Source of the DNA: a bacterium
Lineage (GTDB): Bacteria > Krumholzibacteriota > Krumholzibacteriia > LZORAL124-64-63
Assembly (NCBI GenBank): GCA_016703265.1
Contig: JADJCK010000004.1
Coordinates: 186,001 to 250,000, forward strand
DNA: 64,000 nt
Reading direction: 5' to 3'
Part shown: positions 1 through 9,447 of the stretch, one piece after another
How the letters are laid out: the number at the start of each line of letters is the position of its first letter
Numbering within the stretch: position 1 is the first letter of the stretch
Translations under genes and position numbers: made by a program
Notes under the pieces: model-generated
What the model was told of the DNA's origin: nothing
What the model saw: the letters and a program-made list of their open reading frames with translations, nothing else
Database searches by the model: none

Positions 1-918
1 CCCACAACTGTATTGTCCGAGACCGTTTACGGCAGTGTTGCCTTCAACCTTGCCCGCCCCGGGTCCGACCTCGACATCCGGGGAGTCGTGGTCGGGCCCC
101 GGAGTTGGTACTACGGCTACGCAGCGGCTCCCGAGCAGATCGAACGGACTGCGGACGATGTCCAGTTCGAGGTGCGTAAGTTCTTTCGCCTGGCCGTGGC
201 AGCGAATCCCACGATGCTCGAGATCCTGTGGACGGATGCGCGGCACCATCGGCAGGTTTCGAGCGCTGGACGGCGACTGCTGGAGGCTCGCGCCCTGTTT
301 CTCTCGCGGCGTGTCGGCGACACGTTTGCCGGGTATGCCCGGTCCCAGTTGTCGAGGATCCGAACCCATCGGCAATGGCTGCTTGATCCTCCCTCGGCCG
401 CGCCGACACGGCGGGAGTTCGGCCTGCCTGACCAGCCGGCGTTGACAAGTGAACAGCGTGGGGCCGCCGAGGCGCTCTTCGAGAGCGGCGAAGTCGGATT
501 GACGTTCTCCACCAATTTTCTCGCGGTGCTGGACCAGGAACGTCGCTACAGGGCCGCCAAGCAGCATTTCGAACAGTACCAGCATTGGCTGCGCAACCGC
601 AACGCGGCGCGCGCGGAGCTCGAGCAACGCTTCGGCTACGACACCAAGCACGCGATGCATCTGATTCGGCTGCAACGGATGGCTCGCGAAGCGTTGGAGC
701 ATGGCGAGTTGCGTGTCCATCGCGAAGATCGCGACGAGCTCCTGGCTATCCGCGATGGTGCCTGGTCCTTCGATGAACTGATGCGTCGGTGCGACGATCT
801 CGCGTCGGCCATCCATCGTGCGATGTCGGACTCGGTCTTGAGGGAATCGCCTGACGAAACGCTCCTCGGCGAACTGTGCGCCGACCTGATCCAGGAGGTC
901 CTCGATGCACGATCCTGA
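1..918 (+). CDS. Predicted nucleotidyltransferase, DNA polymerase beta superfamily (5' end outside window)
   Basis: The reading frame is open to the left edge, so the true start may lie upstream; the first usable start inside is TTG at 13. Near the N-terminus is the minimal nucleotidyltransferase signature: a GS turn followed about 11 residues later by S-D-L-D, whose acidic residues would bind metal. The remaining 250 residues are helical and charged, as in the COG3541 type of stand-alone nucleotidyltransferase (about 250-350 aa). The gene overlaps the next one, a paralogue of the same superfamily, by 14 bases, so the two are translationally coupled. Members of this family are often found beside RNA ligase/Pnk genes, as here. 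Substrate unknown; end-modification of RNA is an inference from context. Confidence 0.85.
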   Translation, partial: PTTVLSETVYGSVAFNLARPGSDLDIRGVVVGPRSWYYGYAAAPEQIERTADDVQFEVRKFFRLAVAANPTMLEILWTDARHHRQVSSAGRRLLEARALFLSRRVGDTFAGYARSQLSRIRTHRQWLLDPPSAAPTRREFGLPDQPALTSEQRGAAEALFESGEVGLTFSTNFLAVLDQERRYRAAKQHFEQYQHWLRNRNAARAELEQRFGYDTKHAMHLIRLQRMAREALEHGELRVHREDRDELLAIRDGAWSFDELMRRCDDLASAIHRAMSDSVLRESPDETLLGELCADLIQEVLDARS

Positions 919-1690
919 TCTGCATCTCGGCCGAAGGTTCGTCGAGACCCGACAACCTGAAGGACGAGTACTTCTATGCGCCGTCACCGGCTCACACCAC
1001 TACGGGTTCGCCTCGGCCGACAGCGACCTGGACTTGAAGGGTATTCACCTGGTGCCGACGAAGAGCTGGCTGGGGCTCGAGACGCCGGCGGAGACCCACG
1101 ATCGGATGGAATGGTACGATGACGTCGAATGCGACCTGACGCTCCACGAGGCCAGAAAGGCATTGGGGCTGCTGGTCAACGGCAACGGCAACATGCTGGA
1201 GAGAATACTCTCCCCGTATCAATTGTTTCCAACACCGGAACTGAATGACCTGAAGCGCCTGGCCAAGCAAGCGCTGTCGCGGCGCTTTGCACGGCACTAT
1301 CTGGGCTACTTCAGCGGACAGATTGCCGAGCACCAGAAGTTGCCGGAACCGCGACTCAAGACCATGCTCTACACGTTCCGGGTGGCTCTGACGGGGGCCC
1401 ACCTGCTGCGTACCGCTCATCTGCTCGTGGACCTGAACATGTCGGCGCGGGAGTACGGCCAAACCGTGATTCTAGAAGCGATTGCACTCAAGCAGGAACA
1501 CGGGGAAAAGGCCACGCTGCCTCCGACGCTGGACCAGGAACTGCGGCGGCGCTGGCCCGACCTGGAGGCACTCATCCAGGAGTCGCTGGCGAGCAGTCCG
1601 CTGCCGGAGGAAGCGCCCAACCGGGAGGACCTTTCCGAGTGGCTCCGGCAGGCACGAATCAAGGACCTTCAGGACCCGGCGCGCAATTGA
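905..1690 (+). CDS. Predicted nucleotidyltransferase, DNA polymerase beta superfamily
   Basis: 261 aa. The N-terminal domain shows G-S-H-H-Y-G-F then S-D-S-D-L-D-L-K-G (residues about 29-46), the GS...DxD nucleotidyltransferase signature, followed by a helical C-terminal half. ATG at 905 overlaps the preceding paralogue, and the next gene starts 13 bases after the stop, so the three form an operon. The pair shares a fold but differs in sequence, suggesting partners or different substrates rather than a recent duplication. The family has been seen in RNA-repair neighbourhoods; reaction and substrate are not known from the sequence. Confidence 0.85.
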   Translation: MHDPDLHLGRRFVETRQPEGRVLLCAVTGSHHYGFASADSDLDLKGIHLVPTKSWLGLETPAETHDRMEWYDDVECDLTLHEARKALGLLVNGNGNMLERILSPYQLFPTPELNDLKRLAKQALSRRFARHYLGYFSGQIAEHQKLPEPRLKTMLYTFRVALTGAHLLRTAHLLVDLNMSAREYGQTVILEAIALKQEHGEKATLPPTLDQELRRRWPDLEALIQESLASSPLPEEAPNREDLSEWLRQARIKDLQDPARN

Positions 1691-1703
1691 GGTGGTCTCC
1701 GAC

Positions 1704-2006
1704 ATGAAGATGTACATCCTGATCCGCGACGATGTCCCGACGGGTTTCGCATTGTTGGCGGCCGCACACGCCTCACTCGCCGCCTACCTGAAGTTCGCCG
1801 ATTCTCCCGAGATCGCCGCCTGGTTGGCGGGGCCGTTCTACAAGGCGATATGCTGTGTGAATGGGGCCGAGTTCGAGCAGGCAAAGACCTGTGCGGATCA
1901 CGTCATCCTGACGGAATCGGCACTCGACGGCCGCGAGGTGGCCATTGCCTTCAAGCCAAGGAATGAATGGCCCAAGTCGTTCAAGTTCTATCGTCTGTAC
2001 CGCTGA
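1704..2006 (+). CDS. PTH2-like (peptidyl-tRNA hydrolase 2 fold) small protein
   Basis: 100 aa from ATG 1704, 13 bases after the nucleotidyltransferase stop. The N-terminus M-Y-I-L-I-R-D-D-V followed by G-(x)5-A-A-H-A-S resembles the start of Pth2 enzymes (strand with R-D, then the A-x-x-A-H-A helix). It is shorter than cellular Pth2 and looks like the small forms found in phages and RNA-repair clusters. True Pth2 releases peptides from peptidyl-tRNA; whether this form keeps that activity is not evident. The ORF is open further upstream in the same frame, but that part overlaps the previous gene and looks non-coding. Confidence 0.65.
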   Translation: MKMYILIRDDVPTGFALLAAAHASLAAYLKFADSPEIAAWLAGPFYKAICCVNGAEFEQAKTCADHVILTESALDGREVAIAFKPRNEWPKSFKFYRLYR

Positions 2007-2025
2007 TTGTCCAAGGGGAGAGGGC

Positions 2026-2150
2026 ATGATCCTATGGCGACCTGTCGGTCTGGTGGAGATGCAGTTGATCTTCGAGGCCGACATGTGGGCCTACCCTCCC
2101 CGCCTGCCTGCACAACCGATCTTCCCCCCTGGACCCGTCGTCGATCGGCA
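2026..2150 (+). pseudogene. N-terminal remnant of an ADP-ribosylation/crystallin J1-like protein
   Basis: ATG 2026 follows a good ribosome-binding site (GGGGAGAGG at 2014-2022). The first 35-40 residues read L-W-R-P-V-G-L then P-P-R-L-P-A-Q-P-I-F, which matches from memory the start of small proteins annotated ADP-ribosylation/crystallin J1. The resemblance stops near 2150, where the DNA becomes part of an unrelated surface-protein remnant. The gene is therefore cut off after roughly a quarter of its length. It sits 19 bases behind the PTH2-like gene and may once have been the fourth gene of that operon. Confidence 0.5.
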
Positions 2151-2806
2151 CCACGACGAATTCCGACGAGGTCGGATCTTCGGGACCTCAAAGTTAGCGC
2201 TCCGCGATTCGCTGGCTCGCCGGATCTCGAGACGGGCGAAGTGGTTGCTGCGCCGCTGGCGACCGACAAGGCGTCCCGCGTACGCACGATGTACGCGACG
2301 AACGTCCCGGTCTTCGGCGCCCATTGGGCCAATCCGAATGGCACAAAGGGGGCTCCCGTCGCCGGTGACAACCAGAACCCCGCCCTCTTCACCTACAACG
2401 ACCTAATGGCCTCCACGGAGCATCTGGATGCCTATTGGTTCAACTACCCCACGCTGCAGGCGGGCGAGACCATCGTCGGCGTGTACGTTGATGTCAATGC
2501 CCGCTATGACGCGGGTACGTCGTCGGACGTCATGCGGATGAAGGTTGACTGCGTCGGCAACGATGGCGTGTACCGCAGCGTGGCACGCGATGCCTCCCTG
2601 GTCGCAGACTCCTTCCGATGACCTGTTCCGGTGGCACATGGGTGGCACCGATGGCTGGGGACATCACCAGCAAGCGCTTGAGCTGAACGATGGAAGATGT
2701 CAGTGCCCTGTTCGTCGACGTCCGTCGGTTCCCGAACTACGACCCGGTGGGCCCCTCGCGCGCGCGCGTCAACGCGCTTCGCATCACGGTCGTCACGTCC
2801 TACTAG
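2150..2806 (+). pseudogene. Broken secreted/surface-protein fragment
   Basis: A protein-like stretch runs in one frame to a stop at 2619. It continues in a second frame with W-H-M-G-G-T-D-G-W-G, then in a third with M-E-D-V-S-A-L-F-V-D, ending at TAG 2804. In the third frame a TGA near 2684 sits where TGG would suit. At least two frameshifts and one nonsense change are needed, so this is a decayed gene or badly sequenced. Aromatic- and glycine-rich composition fits an extracellular beta-sandwich domain; the family is not recognised. There is no start codon or signal peptide, so it is a 3' remnant. Confidence 0.5.
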
Positions 2807-3144
2807 CCAGCCCAGCCGTTGCTTCCTCCTCCTCCGGCCTCGTGCCGGAGGGAGGCCCTGTTCCGGCGAATTTCGCGCATGCCGGCGCTGTTCGCACTTC
2901 CTCGTGTCTGCCCCATCCCCGCTGGTGGGATCGTAAGCTATGCCGGCGAAACTCCCGTTCCAATGCCGTGTGGCGCAATTGCCAGGCGACGAGATCGTGA
3001 CGTTTGCGCATACCAAAACCAGTCGGCCACCGACGCGTGTCACACCTCGCGAACCAGACCGACTTCATTGAGTGACGTGGCATTGTGCCCGCTACCGTGA
3101 TGCCGCAGCGCGCTTCAACTCACATGAACATACTGGAGGACGAT
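2807..3144. other. Intergenic, no gene seen
   Basis: 338 bases between the broken fragment and the secreted-protein gene. No ORF with plausible composition, no RNA gene and no clear hairpin. It should carry the promoter of the gene starting at 3145. Confidence 0.5.
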
Positions 3145-5755
3145 ATGGCAACGCTCGACAACCGGGCTCACAGGGGATCCCGGCGGCCAGTGAGAGCACT
3201 GGACTCAAGGGGCATGACGAGATTCTGCACATGTGCCGCCACGATCCTGCTTGGAATCATCGCGTGTGTCAGCGCTTCTCATGCGTCCGACGTCCTGGTC
3301 GTCAGGTCGTCTGTGTCATCGTTGGGTCCCACACAGGGCCCCATAACCTGCGTGCGGCCGACGACATCGCAGCCTGGACCGGACGACTTCGCGGCCGCGC
3401 GTGCCGGCGTCGCAGCCCGGGAAGTCACAGGAAGCGTTCCTAGTGCCTGGATAGACTCGCTTTCGTATGATCCCCAGGCAAGGTGGATCAATGAGACCGG
3501 TCGCGCCGGATCGACCGGAGCCCGTCTCTATTCGGTGCCGTTTGAGGTGCCCTTCGAGTTCGAACACGCCTCGCTGGCGCTCAACTTCGCGGTTGACAAC
3601 TTCCTCGGGCGCCCAGGGGCCGGGGTTCCCGGCGTGTACTTGAATGGAACCGCGATTCTCGGCAGCATGGGAGGCGACCACAACATCGAGTCCTTCCTTA
3701 CCTGGCCCGAAGTGGGCGGCCTCCTGCATTCTGGACAGAACCACCTGTATCTTCTTGCGGTTGATACCGGATACGCTTCAGGCCTCCCTCTTCAGCGCGA
3801 ACTTCGAGTTTGAGAACGAAACCACAATGCCCGTGGTCGCAAGCCTGACAGGTTCGACCGTGACCCGATTCGGGCAGGACGCCGAATTCGAGTTGCAGAT
3901 AATCAACCGCAGTCAGGAAGTTGTTCCCCTGTCGTTCGTTACAGTCGAGATTCCTGATCTGCACGCGACCGTCACGCATGACCTCGTCGAGTCCGAAGTC
4001 TCGTGGCCCGTCCAAGCGGTGCCGGGCGATCCGTTCGTTGGCCGCGACGGTCGCGCACAATATCTCATGGCGTTCGTCACTGGCGTGACCCCAGGTGCGC
4101 ATACGGTCGCGCGGTTCGTGCTGCACCGCGACCTTGCCGCCGGCGAGTCCGGATCCACTCTACCACTGCGGGCCGCGGCACTTCCTCTTGAAACGTCGCC
4201 GGCGAACCCGCCCACCGGCTTCCACAAGAGGCTTCCCCCGACGGGGTCCAGGTGTTTTGACAACTTCATGTCGCGGCAGTTCCAGATCACCCTGTCAGAC
4301 CTCGCGCCGCTGCCGTGCCTGACAAGCCTGGGTTTCAATTTGGCCGTCGGAGTGGGCGCCGAACTGGCCCAGCGCGGCTTCGCGCAATTTTCGCCGCGCC
4401 AGCTCATCATCGAGTCGAATATCCTCGCCGATGCCGCGCTATGCGCCGCGATCACGAGAGCCGAGATCGTGGCTGCCACGAATCCGGTCACGATCACCGC
4501 TTTTGCTGCCGCAAACATCGTCGGGATGTTCTGCGTCGCTCGCGATATTGACAACATGTGCGAGTTCCATCTCTATGATGGTACCCCACTGGAAATATGC
4601 GACTTCGACTTCCTGGAGTGGGTGACAAGCATGGACCCCAACGACAAGGCCGGCTTCGGCAGCTCGCTCGGTGCCGGCTATGTCCGCGATATCCAGGAGC
4701 GCGTTGCGTTTCGCGTACGCTTCGAGAACGATGCTGGCGCGTCTGCCCCGGCACAGGTGGTTCGCATCGTTGACGCCATCGATGCCTCGTCCTTCGACAT
4801 TGACTCGATTCAACTGATTTCAGCCCAGTTCGGGAGGCATGAGCTGGATCTGCGCGGAACGCCTGTCAACACAGCGCACTATGTCGACCTTCGCCCCGAG
4901 CAGCAGATCATCGTTGAAGTGCGGGTTGAGCTGTCTGAAGACGGCGCCATTTCCTGGCGCTTCACCAGCCTCGACCCGGTGAGCATGTCGATAGTGTCGG
5001 ATCCTCTCCTGGGATTCCTTCCGCCGAACGCCGTGGCGCCCAATGGCGAAGGTGCGGTGCACTTCTCGATCGCACCCCATCCGTTCCTGGCTAACGGTCA
5101 GTTGATTACCAACCGGGCAGTGATCTATTTCGACGAGCACTTCGGCCAGAACCAGCCGATCGAAACCAATTTGTGGTCCGCCACTGTCGATGGCGATCTG
5201 CCAATTGCCCAGATCGATGTCGCATCTGTGGGCCTTGATAAGGTCCGCATTCTCGCCAGCGCCAGTGACCCGACTTCTGGGATCAGACGCATCGGTGTCG
5301 ACATCGACGATGGATCGCCAGGAGATCCGGTGCGATTCTGGGCAGACAATGGAGATACTCTGGTGTTCAGCACTCTCGACGTCGACCGCCTTTCGTTCAG
5401 TGCCTTTGCAGAAGACGGAGCTGGAAACATCGGTGATCACTCGTCGGAGTTGCTTGTGGATGGCGCTCGACCAAGGGGACACCTGGATCTCCGGTGGTAC
5501 CCGGCGGGAGCCCGTGCCGGGATCGTGATCGAAGCTGCCGGCTCGCTCGATGGCTTCGCGTCAGTGTACATCCATGATGTTCGCGGACGACATGTGGCAA
5601 CGCTGTCGGGCCCAGAGGTGTTGGCGAACGGGATTTCCTGGCACTGGAGCGGCCGCGACGACGCGGGTCGTTTGGCCGCATCGGGCGTGTACCTGGCGAG
5701 GGTCGAAACCGCGGATTATGGAAAGGCCCTGACGAAACTGGTGCTGCTGCGGTGA
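3145..5755 (+). CDS. Large secreted protein with DPNDK-type domain and FlgD/T9SS-like C-terminal sorting domain (frameshifted)
   Basis: ATG 3145 follows GGAGGA with 5-base spacing. A long basic n-region, a hydrophobic core (A-A-T-I-L-L-G-I-I-A-C-V) and A-S-H-A-S form a signal peptide. The first frame stops at 3813, but the sequence clearly continues in another frame (A-S-L-F-S-A-N-F-E-F) to 5755, so one indel lies near 3775-3785. The middle carries a conserved surface-protein module starting at D-P-N-D-K-A-G and running through F-E-N, D-L-R-P, D-P-L-L-G-F-L-P-P-N to I-Y-F-D-E-H. The last 60 residues (W-x-G-R-D-D-A-G-R...G-V-Y-L-A-R-V...L-V-L-L-R) form an FlgD-like Ig / type IX sorting-type end. 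Probably an exported or surface-attached protein of about 870 aa. Confidence 0.75.
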
Positions 5756-6604
5756 TCTCGGCAGCCGTGCTTTCAACACGGAGTTGCTGCTTGCTGACCG
5801 CAAACGCGATCGGATAGTAGGATTCCCGAGACGAGGTCTGGGTGATTCTGTCAGGTCACCCATGACCTCGTGTCGGGGGTCTGGCTTGCGATCATCCATG
5901 GGCCGCGGGCGTTCAATGTCTTGAATCCGAGGACGCATCCCGTCTTGCGACGCCCCGAGCCACCATATCAACCATCGGTTTACCAGGTTCAGGTGCGGCG
6001 CATCCCGCGCGAGTACCCGCGGTGAAGTAGTCCGGCGCATTCGGGGCGATCGACGAGCATGTCTGGACGCGGCAAGACACTCGGCGCAAGCAACGGGCGA
6101 GCATGGCCGAGACCTCGGTCAACGAAACTTGAGTGCGTGTGGCTGTGGTGTGTATCAACATGGTTGGTGCGTCCTGCCGCAGCACGAGCGCTAGAATCAA
6201 CGCTGCGGGTGAAGCTCGAATCTTCCGCCGGAGTCCGCTTTCATCGCCCTCGACCCATGCTTTTCAGTCCGACACCGCCACCGCGCAACATGATGCAGAT
6301 TCTGACGCAGTGGGAGTGCATCATCTTCGCTGCCTCCCTCGCACCCAGAAGTCGGTTGGGCTCAAGGACCGGCATCAAGCGGCAGTGGGGTCCCGATCAA
6401 TCAGACGTTTCTGACGGGTCCCGCGATGGCGTGTGACATGGGTTCCTGATCCCAATCTGCCTTGGATGGCGAGGCCGTTACAGGCTCCGCGGCCGGTTGC
6501 ATGATGGTCACGACCATACGTGGACCTGTGTGGGGAACGGACTGTTCGTGTGACGGCGATTCGTCGGAAATGATCGCACTGCACCGACGGCAACGACGGG
6601 GCCA
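5756..6604. other. Intergenic, no gene seen
   Basis: 849 bases between convergent genes (secreted protein and NadR). Short overlapping ORFs on both strands lack ribosome-binding sites and protein-like composition. The only structure seen is the large stem-loop at 5825-5877. Confidence 0.5.
5825..5877 (+). terminator. Long stem-loop downstream of the secreted-protein gene
   Basis: Bases 5825-5838 pair with 5864-5877 (13 of 14), and just inside, TGGGTGA (5839-5845) pairs perfectly with TCACCCA (5856-5862), with one bulged T at 5863 and a 10-base loop. The stem is about 21 bp, far beyond chance. It begins 70 bases after the stop at 5755. There is no T-run on either side, so it is not a textbook intrinsic terminator; an mRNA 3'-end stabiliser or a REP-like element are alternatives. 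Confidence 0.45.
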
Positions 6605-7642
6605 TCACGTCCGAATCTGGTCCCGGTCCGCGCCGCCAAAGATCGCCCTGTCGATTTCAGCGATCGCTGCTCGGGTCCGTTCATCACCTTGGCCGCGCAC
6701 TACCGCATAGCGGATATTCCTGGCAATGAGCTCATTCTCGCACATCTCATAGAAGTGCCGGCGCTTGTCCGCACTCCTGAAATACCGTGTGCCGTCATCT
6801 ATCCAGGGCAGATCAACATCCGACAGCAAATACAGATCGGCGTAGTCCCGGAACACGCCGAACCAGTCATGCCTGCCGCCGACCAGCAGATCGCTCCAAA
6901 CGCCCGTCATGACAGGATCGGTATCTTCGATCAGAATCCTGTTCGCTTGGTGCTTAGCTGCTGCGACCGCCGCAACATGGCCCTGAACGATCCTGCGCAG
7001 ATCTTCCGCGTTCACATCCGTTCCAAACATTTCGGTGTAGGTCCGGCCGTACTCCGGGGCGACGATGGTGCGGTAGTGCTCCGCCAGCGCCCGGCAGAGC
7101 GTCGACTTGCCGGTGGATTCGGGCCCGAACACCGTCACCCGCTTCACGTAATATGGGCGCACTACAGGGGGCAGAAATTCCCAGTTCTCGAACGGCCGCT
7201 CACGCACCATCGCGCCGGATATGGGCACCGCCAGCCGCCCCATGTCGACCGGGACGAACTCCGCGCCGACCTCCGCCGCCAGCCAGCGTCCGTACTCCTC
7301 CGACGCGAACACCACATCGAAGGGGGCCGGACCGGAGGCCGTTGCCCCACCGCACTGGAGAACGACATCCCGCCAAAGGCGGCGGAATGCGAAATCGTCG
7401 GGCACCTGAGGCTCCTGCGGAAGCACTTCGTTGATCCACTGCACATCGCAGCCGGGGAACATCTCCTTCATCCACGCAAACCGAAGCGCGCCGGGGATCG
7501 GCTCACTTGGAAGCGAACAGACCAGAATGGTCAGGCGGTCCACATAATGGCGCGCGAAATCGCACATGAAGACATGACCATTATGCGGGGGCATGAACTT
7601 GCCCAGCACGAAGCCACGACGAGGTTTTCTCAGGAAGGCCAT
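6605..7642 (-). CDS. nadR: Bifunctional NMN adenylyltransferase / ribosylnicotinamide kinase (NadR type)
   Basis: 345 aa. The N-terminal half is a nucleotidyltransferase: G-K-F-M-P-P-H-N-G-H, the (H/T)xGH motif that adenylates NMN to NAD+. The C-terminal half starts near residue 168 with a P-loop (G-P-E-S-T-G-K-S-T), then A-P-E-Y-G-R and D-T-D-P, typical of the kinase that phosphorylates nicotinamide riboside. No N-terminal helix-turn-helix is present, so unlike enterobacterial NadR it should not act as a repressor. It is the last gene of the operon and starts one base after the pnuC stop: importer and kinase/adenylyltransferase together form the salvage route NR to NMN to NAD+. Placement behind HD-Pnk and RNA ligase is unusual for housekeeping. 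Confidence 0.93.
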   Translation of the reverse strand: MAFLRKPRRGFVLGKFMPPHNGHVFMCDFARHYVDRLTILVCSLPSEPIPGALRFAWMKEMFPGCDVQWINEVLPQEPQVPDDFAFRRLWRDVVLQCGGATASGPAPFDVVFASEEYGRWLAAEVGAEFVPVDMGRLAVPISGAMVRERPFENWEFLPPVVRPYYVKRVTVFGPESTGKSTLCRALAEHYRTIVAPEYGRTYTEMFGTDVNAEDLRRIVQGHVAAVAAAKHQANRILIEDTDPVMTGVWSDLLVGGRHDWFGVFRDYADLYLLSDVDLPWIDDGTRYFRSADKRRHFYEMCENELIARNIRYAVVRGQGDERTRAAIAEIDRAIFGGADRDQIRT

Positions 7643-7643
7643 C

Positions 7644-8351
7644 CTAGATCGTCACTTTCGATTGCGCCGCCATCACCTTGCGCCAATGGAAGTAGCCCGC
7701 GAACGCATTGACAAAGAGTCCGGCATAGAGGAATCCCGAGACCAGAAGATGCTGTTGAAATCCGTAGACGAGCACGGCAAGCACGTTGACCAGGCCCCAG
7801 AAGATCCACGACTTGAGCTGCTTGCGGTCAAGAAGAAATTGAGCCAGCACGCTGAGTGCGAGGATCGCGGCATCCATGAACGCGGAGCTTCCGTTCAGGT
7901 ACTTGGCGACGGCGTAGCCCACCAGGACGCTGGTGGCCGCTGCCATGGCTCCCCAAAATGCCACGATGCGCCACGGCCAGTCACCGATGGGCGGCTCCCT
8001 GAGCTTCAGCCGGCCGACATCGGTTGTCCCCACCTTGCCGCCGAACATCCAGAAATACAGCCCATAGAGCTGGATGACGGTGAAATAGACGTTCAGCGCA
8101 AGGCTCGAGTAGAGTTTGGCATCGACAAACACGAAGCTGTAGAGGATCGTCGCGAGAATGCCGACCGGGTACTGGGCGATCTTGAGGCGCGTAGCGCCAA
8201 CGACACTTGCCGCCGTGAAGATGACAGCCAGGATCTCCATGGCCGAAGTCGGGGCGTAGCCGCCGAGTGGGATGGGCGCCAGTAGGCCATGGTAGATGTC
8301 CGCCACAAGTAGCTGTCCGTGCGTTTCAAGGCTCAACAAACACCACCTCAT
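7644..8351 (-). CDS. pnuC: Nicotinamide riboside transporter PnuC
   Basis: Up to 235 aa with seven hydrophobic segments. A-S-V-V-G-A-T-R-L then Y-P-V-G-I-L-A-T-I-L-Y and L-Y-S-S-L-A-L-N-V-Y-F...Y-F-W-M match the PnuC family, which moves nicotinamide riboside across the inner membrane and relies on NadR-type phosphorylation to trap it. The start is uncertain: ATG 8351 has GGAGG 3 bases upstream and overlaps the HD-Pnk gene by 26 bases; GTG 8306 and ATG 8240 are alternatives, and family similarity begins around 8290. nadR follows after one base. Confidence 0.9.
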   Translation of the reverse strand: MRWCLLSLETHGQLLVADIYHGLLAPIPLGGYAPTSAMEILAVIFTAASVVGATRLKIAQYPVGILATILYSFVFVDAKLYSSLALNVYFTVIQLYGLYFWMFGGKVGTTDVGRLKLREPPIGDWPWRIVAFWGAMAAATSVLVGYAVAKYLNGSSAFMDAAILALSVLAQFLLDRKQLKSWIFWGLVNVLAVLVYGFQQHLLVSGFLYAGLFVNAFAGYFHWRKVMAAQSKVTI

Positions 8352-9447
8352 GCCCCTCCGTCAGGTCCGGCGCCTCCCACCGTTCCAACATCCTCTCCAA
8401 TGCCGCAGCAGGCACCGGCCTGTCCCGTTCATCATTGCGCCGGCGCAAGTCCACTGCGTCCGCCTCCGCACAAACGATCCGGATCCTGTAGCCGTAATCC
8501 GCACCCAGGTCGATCACCCGCCCCCGCTGGTCATTGCTGATGTTCGTTGCGTTCCACACGAAGCTGACGCCGCGTCGCAGGAGCACTCGTGCCCGTTCGC
8601 GAGCCTCTGCAGCAAGCGGACCCTGGGGATCCGTCGGCCGCACCTTGAGCTCCCGTCGCATGTCATCGAGCGAGATCACCGCAGATCCTGGTTCCTGCTG
8701 CCGAATCCACGTGTCCTTTCCCGCCGCCGGCAGGCCGCACATGACGGTCAGAAGTCCCTTGGTATCATCATGCGCGCAGTACGCGGGCGATCGATCCTGG
8801 CGGCGAAAGTACAGGAAGCGGCTGTGGTCCGATGCAAAGCGATAGGACTGATCAAGACAGTCGAGCTCACGCGCGTACTCAACAAACAACTCGATGTTCT
8901 CCAGCAGGCGCCCCGAGTCACGGCATTGCCGCCCGCGCGCATCGGCCTCGGCGAGCAGCGCCAGATGGCGGCAATCCAGACGCCAGCTCATGGTGATCGC
9001 CCGCCGTTCAGCGTCGTCTCTCGCCATGATGAAGAAAGGTTCCTGATGATGGCGAATCAGGCCACAGATGCGCTCACGGCGCGCGCGAGGCCAGCCCAGT
9101 TCCCAGAGGATGCGCCGCGCAGCCACCGCTCCCCGCCGCGAATGCCCAGGCGACGTGATGCGCCCGTCGCTGTCGCACCGCGTCGTACCTGGCTTGGCCA
9201 CATCGTGCAGCAGCGCCGCCGCGAACAGGTCCTCGCGCTCGGACCTAGGCAACGCCTGCCAGGCGGGACTTGCCGCCAGGGCGGCCGCGACCAGCTCGGT
9301 GTGCGCGGCGACATCACCCTCGGCATGGTGCGCTGCGTCCTGTGGGCATCCCGCCATGGCCTGCAGCCATGGGGCGGCTGCGAACAAGCCGGGCCAGTCG
9401 AGCCGCCAGTCCGGGGAGGACGGGCACGCGGCCAAGAGCCAACTCAC
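8326..9447 (-). CDS. HD-Pnk: HD phosphoesterase fused to polynucleotide 5'-kinase (RNA end healing)
   Basis: 373 aa from GTG 9447, which has GGGAGG 6 bases upstream and overlaps the ligase stop (GTGA). The N-terminal half is an HD metal-dependent phosphohydrolase (L-L-H-D-V-A-K-P, later R-H-H-Q-E and a D in the final helix). The C-terminal half is a P-loop kinase (G-L-P-A-A-G-K-D-T), then D-D-M-R-R-E and W-N-A-T-N-I-S, as in T4-Pnk-like kinases. The same architecture in Runella HD-Pnk removes 2',3'-cyclic/3'-phosphates with the HD domain and phosphorylates 5'-OH ends with the kinase. The product pair (3'-OH, 5'-P) is exactly what the RNA ligase encoded just upstream needs. High confidence in domains; substrate inferred from family and neighbour. 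Confidence 0.92.
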   Translation of the reverse strand: MSWLLAACPSSPDWRLDWPGLFAAAPWLQAMAGCPQDAAHHAEGDVAAHTELVAAALAASPAWQALPRSEREDLFAAALLHDVAKPGTTRCDSDGRITSPGHSRRGAVAARRILWELGWPRARRERICGLIRHHQEPFFIMARDDAERRAITMSWRLDCRHLALLAEADARGRQCRDSGRLLENIELFVEYARELDCLDQSYRFASDHSRFLYFRRQDRSPAYCAHDDTKGLLTVMCGLPAAGKDTWIRQQEPGSAVISLDDMRRELKVRPTDPQGPLAAEARERARVLLRRGVSFVWNATNISNDQRGRVIDLGADYGYRIRIVCAEADAVDLRRRNDERDRPVPAAALERMLERWEAPDLTEGHEVVFVEP

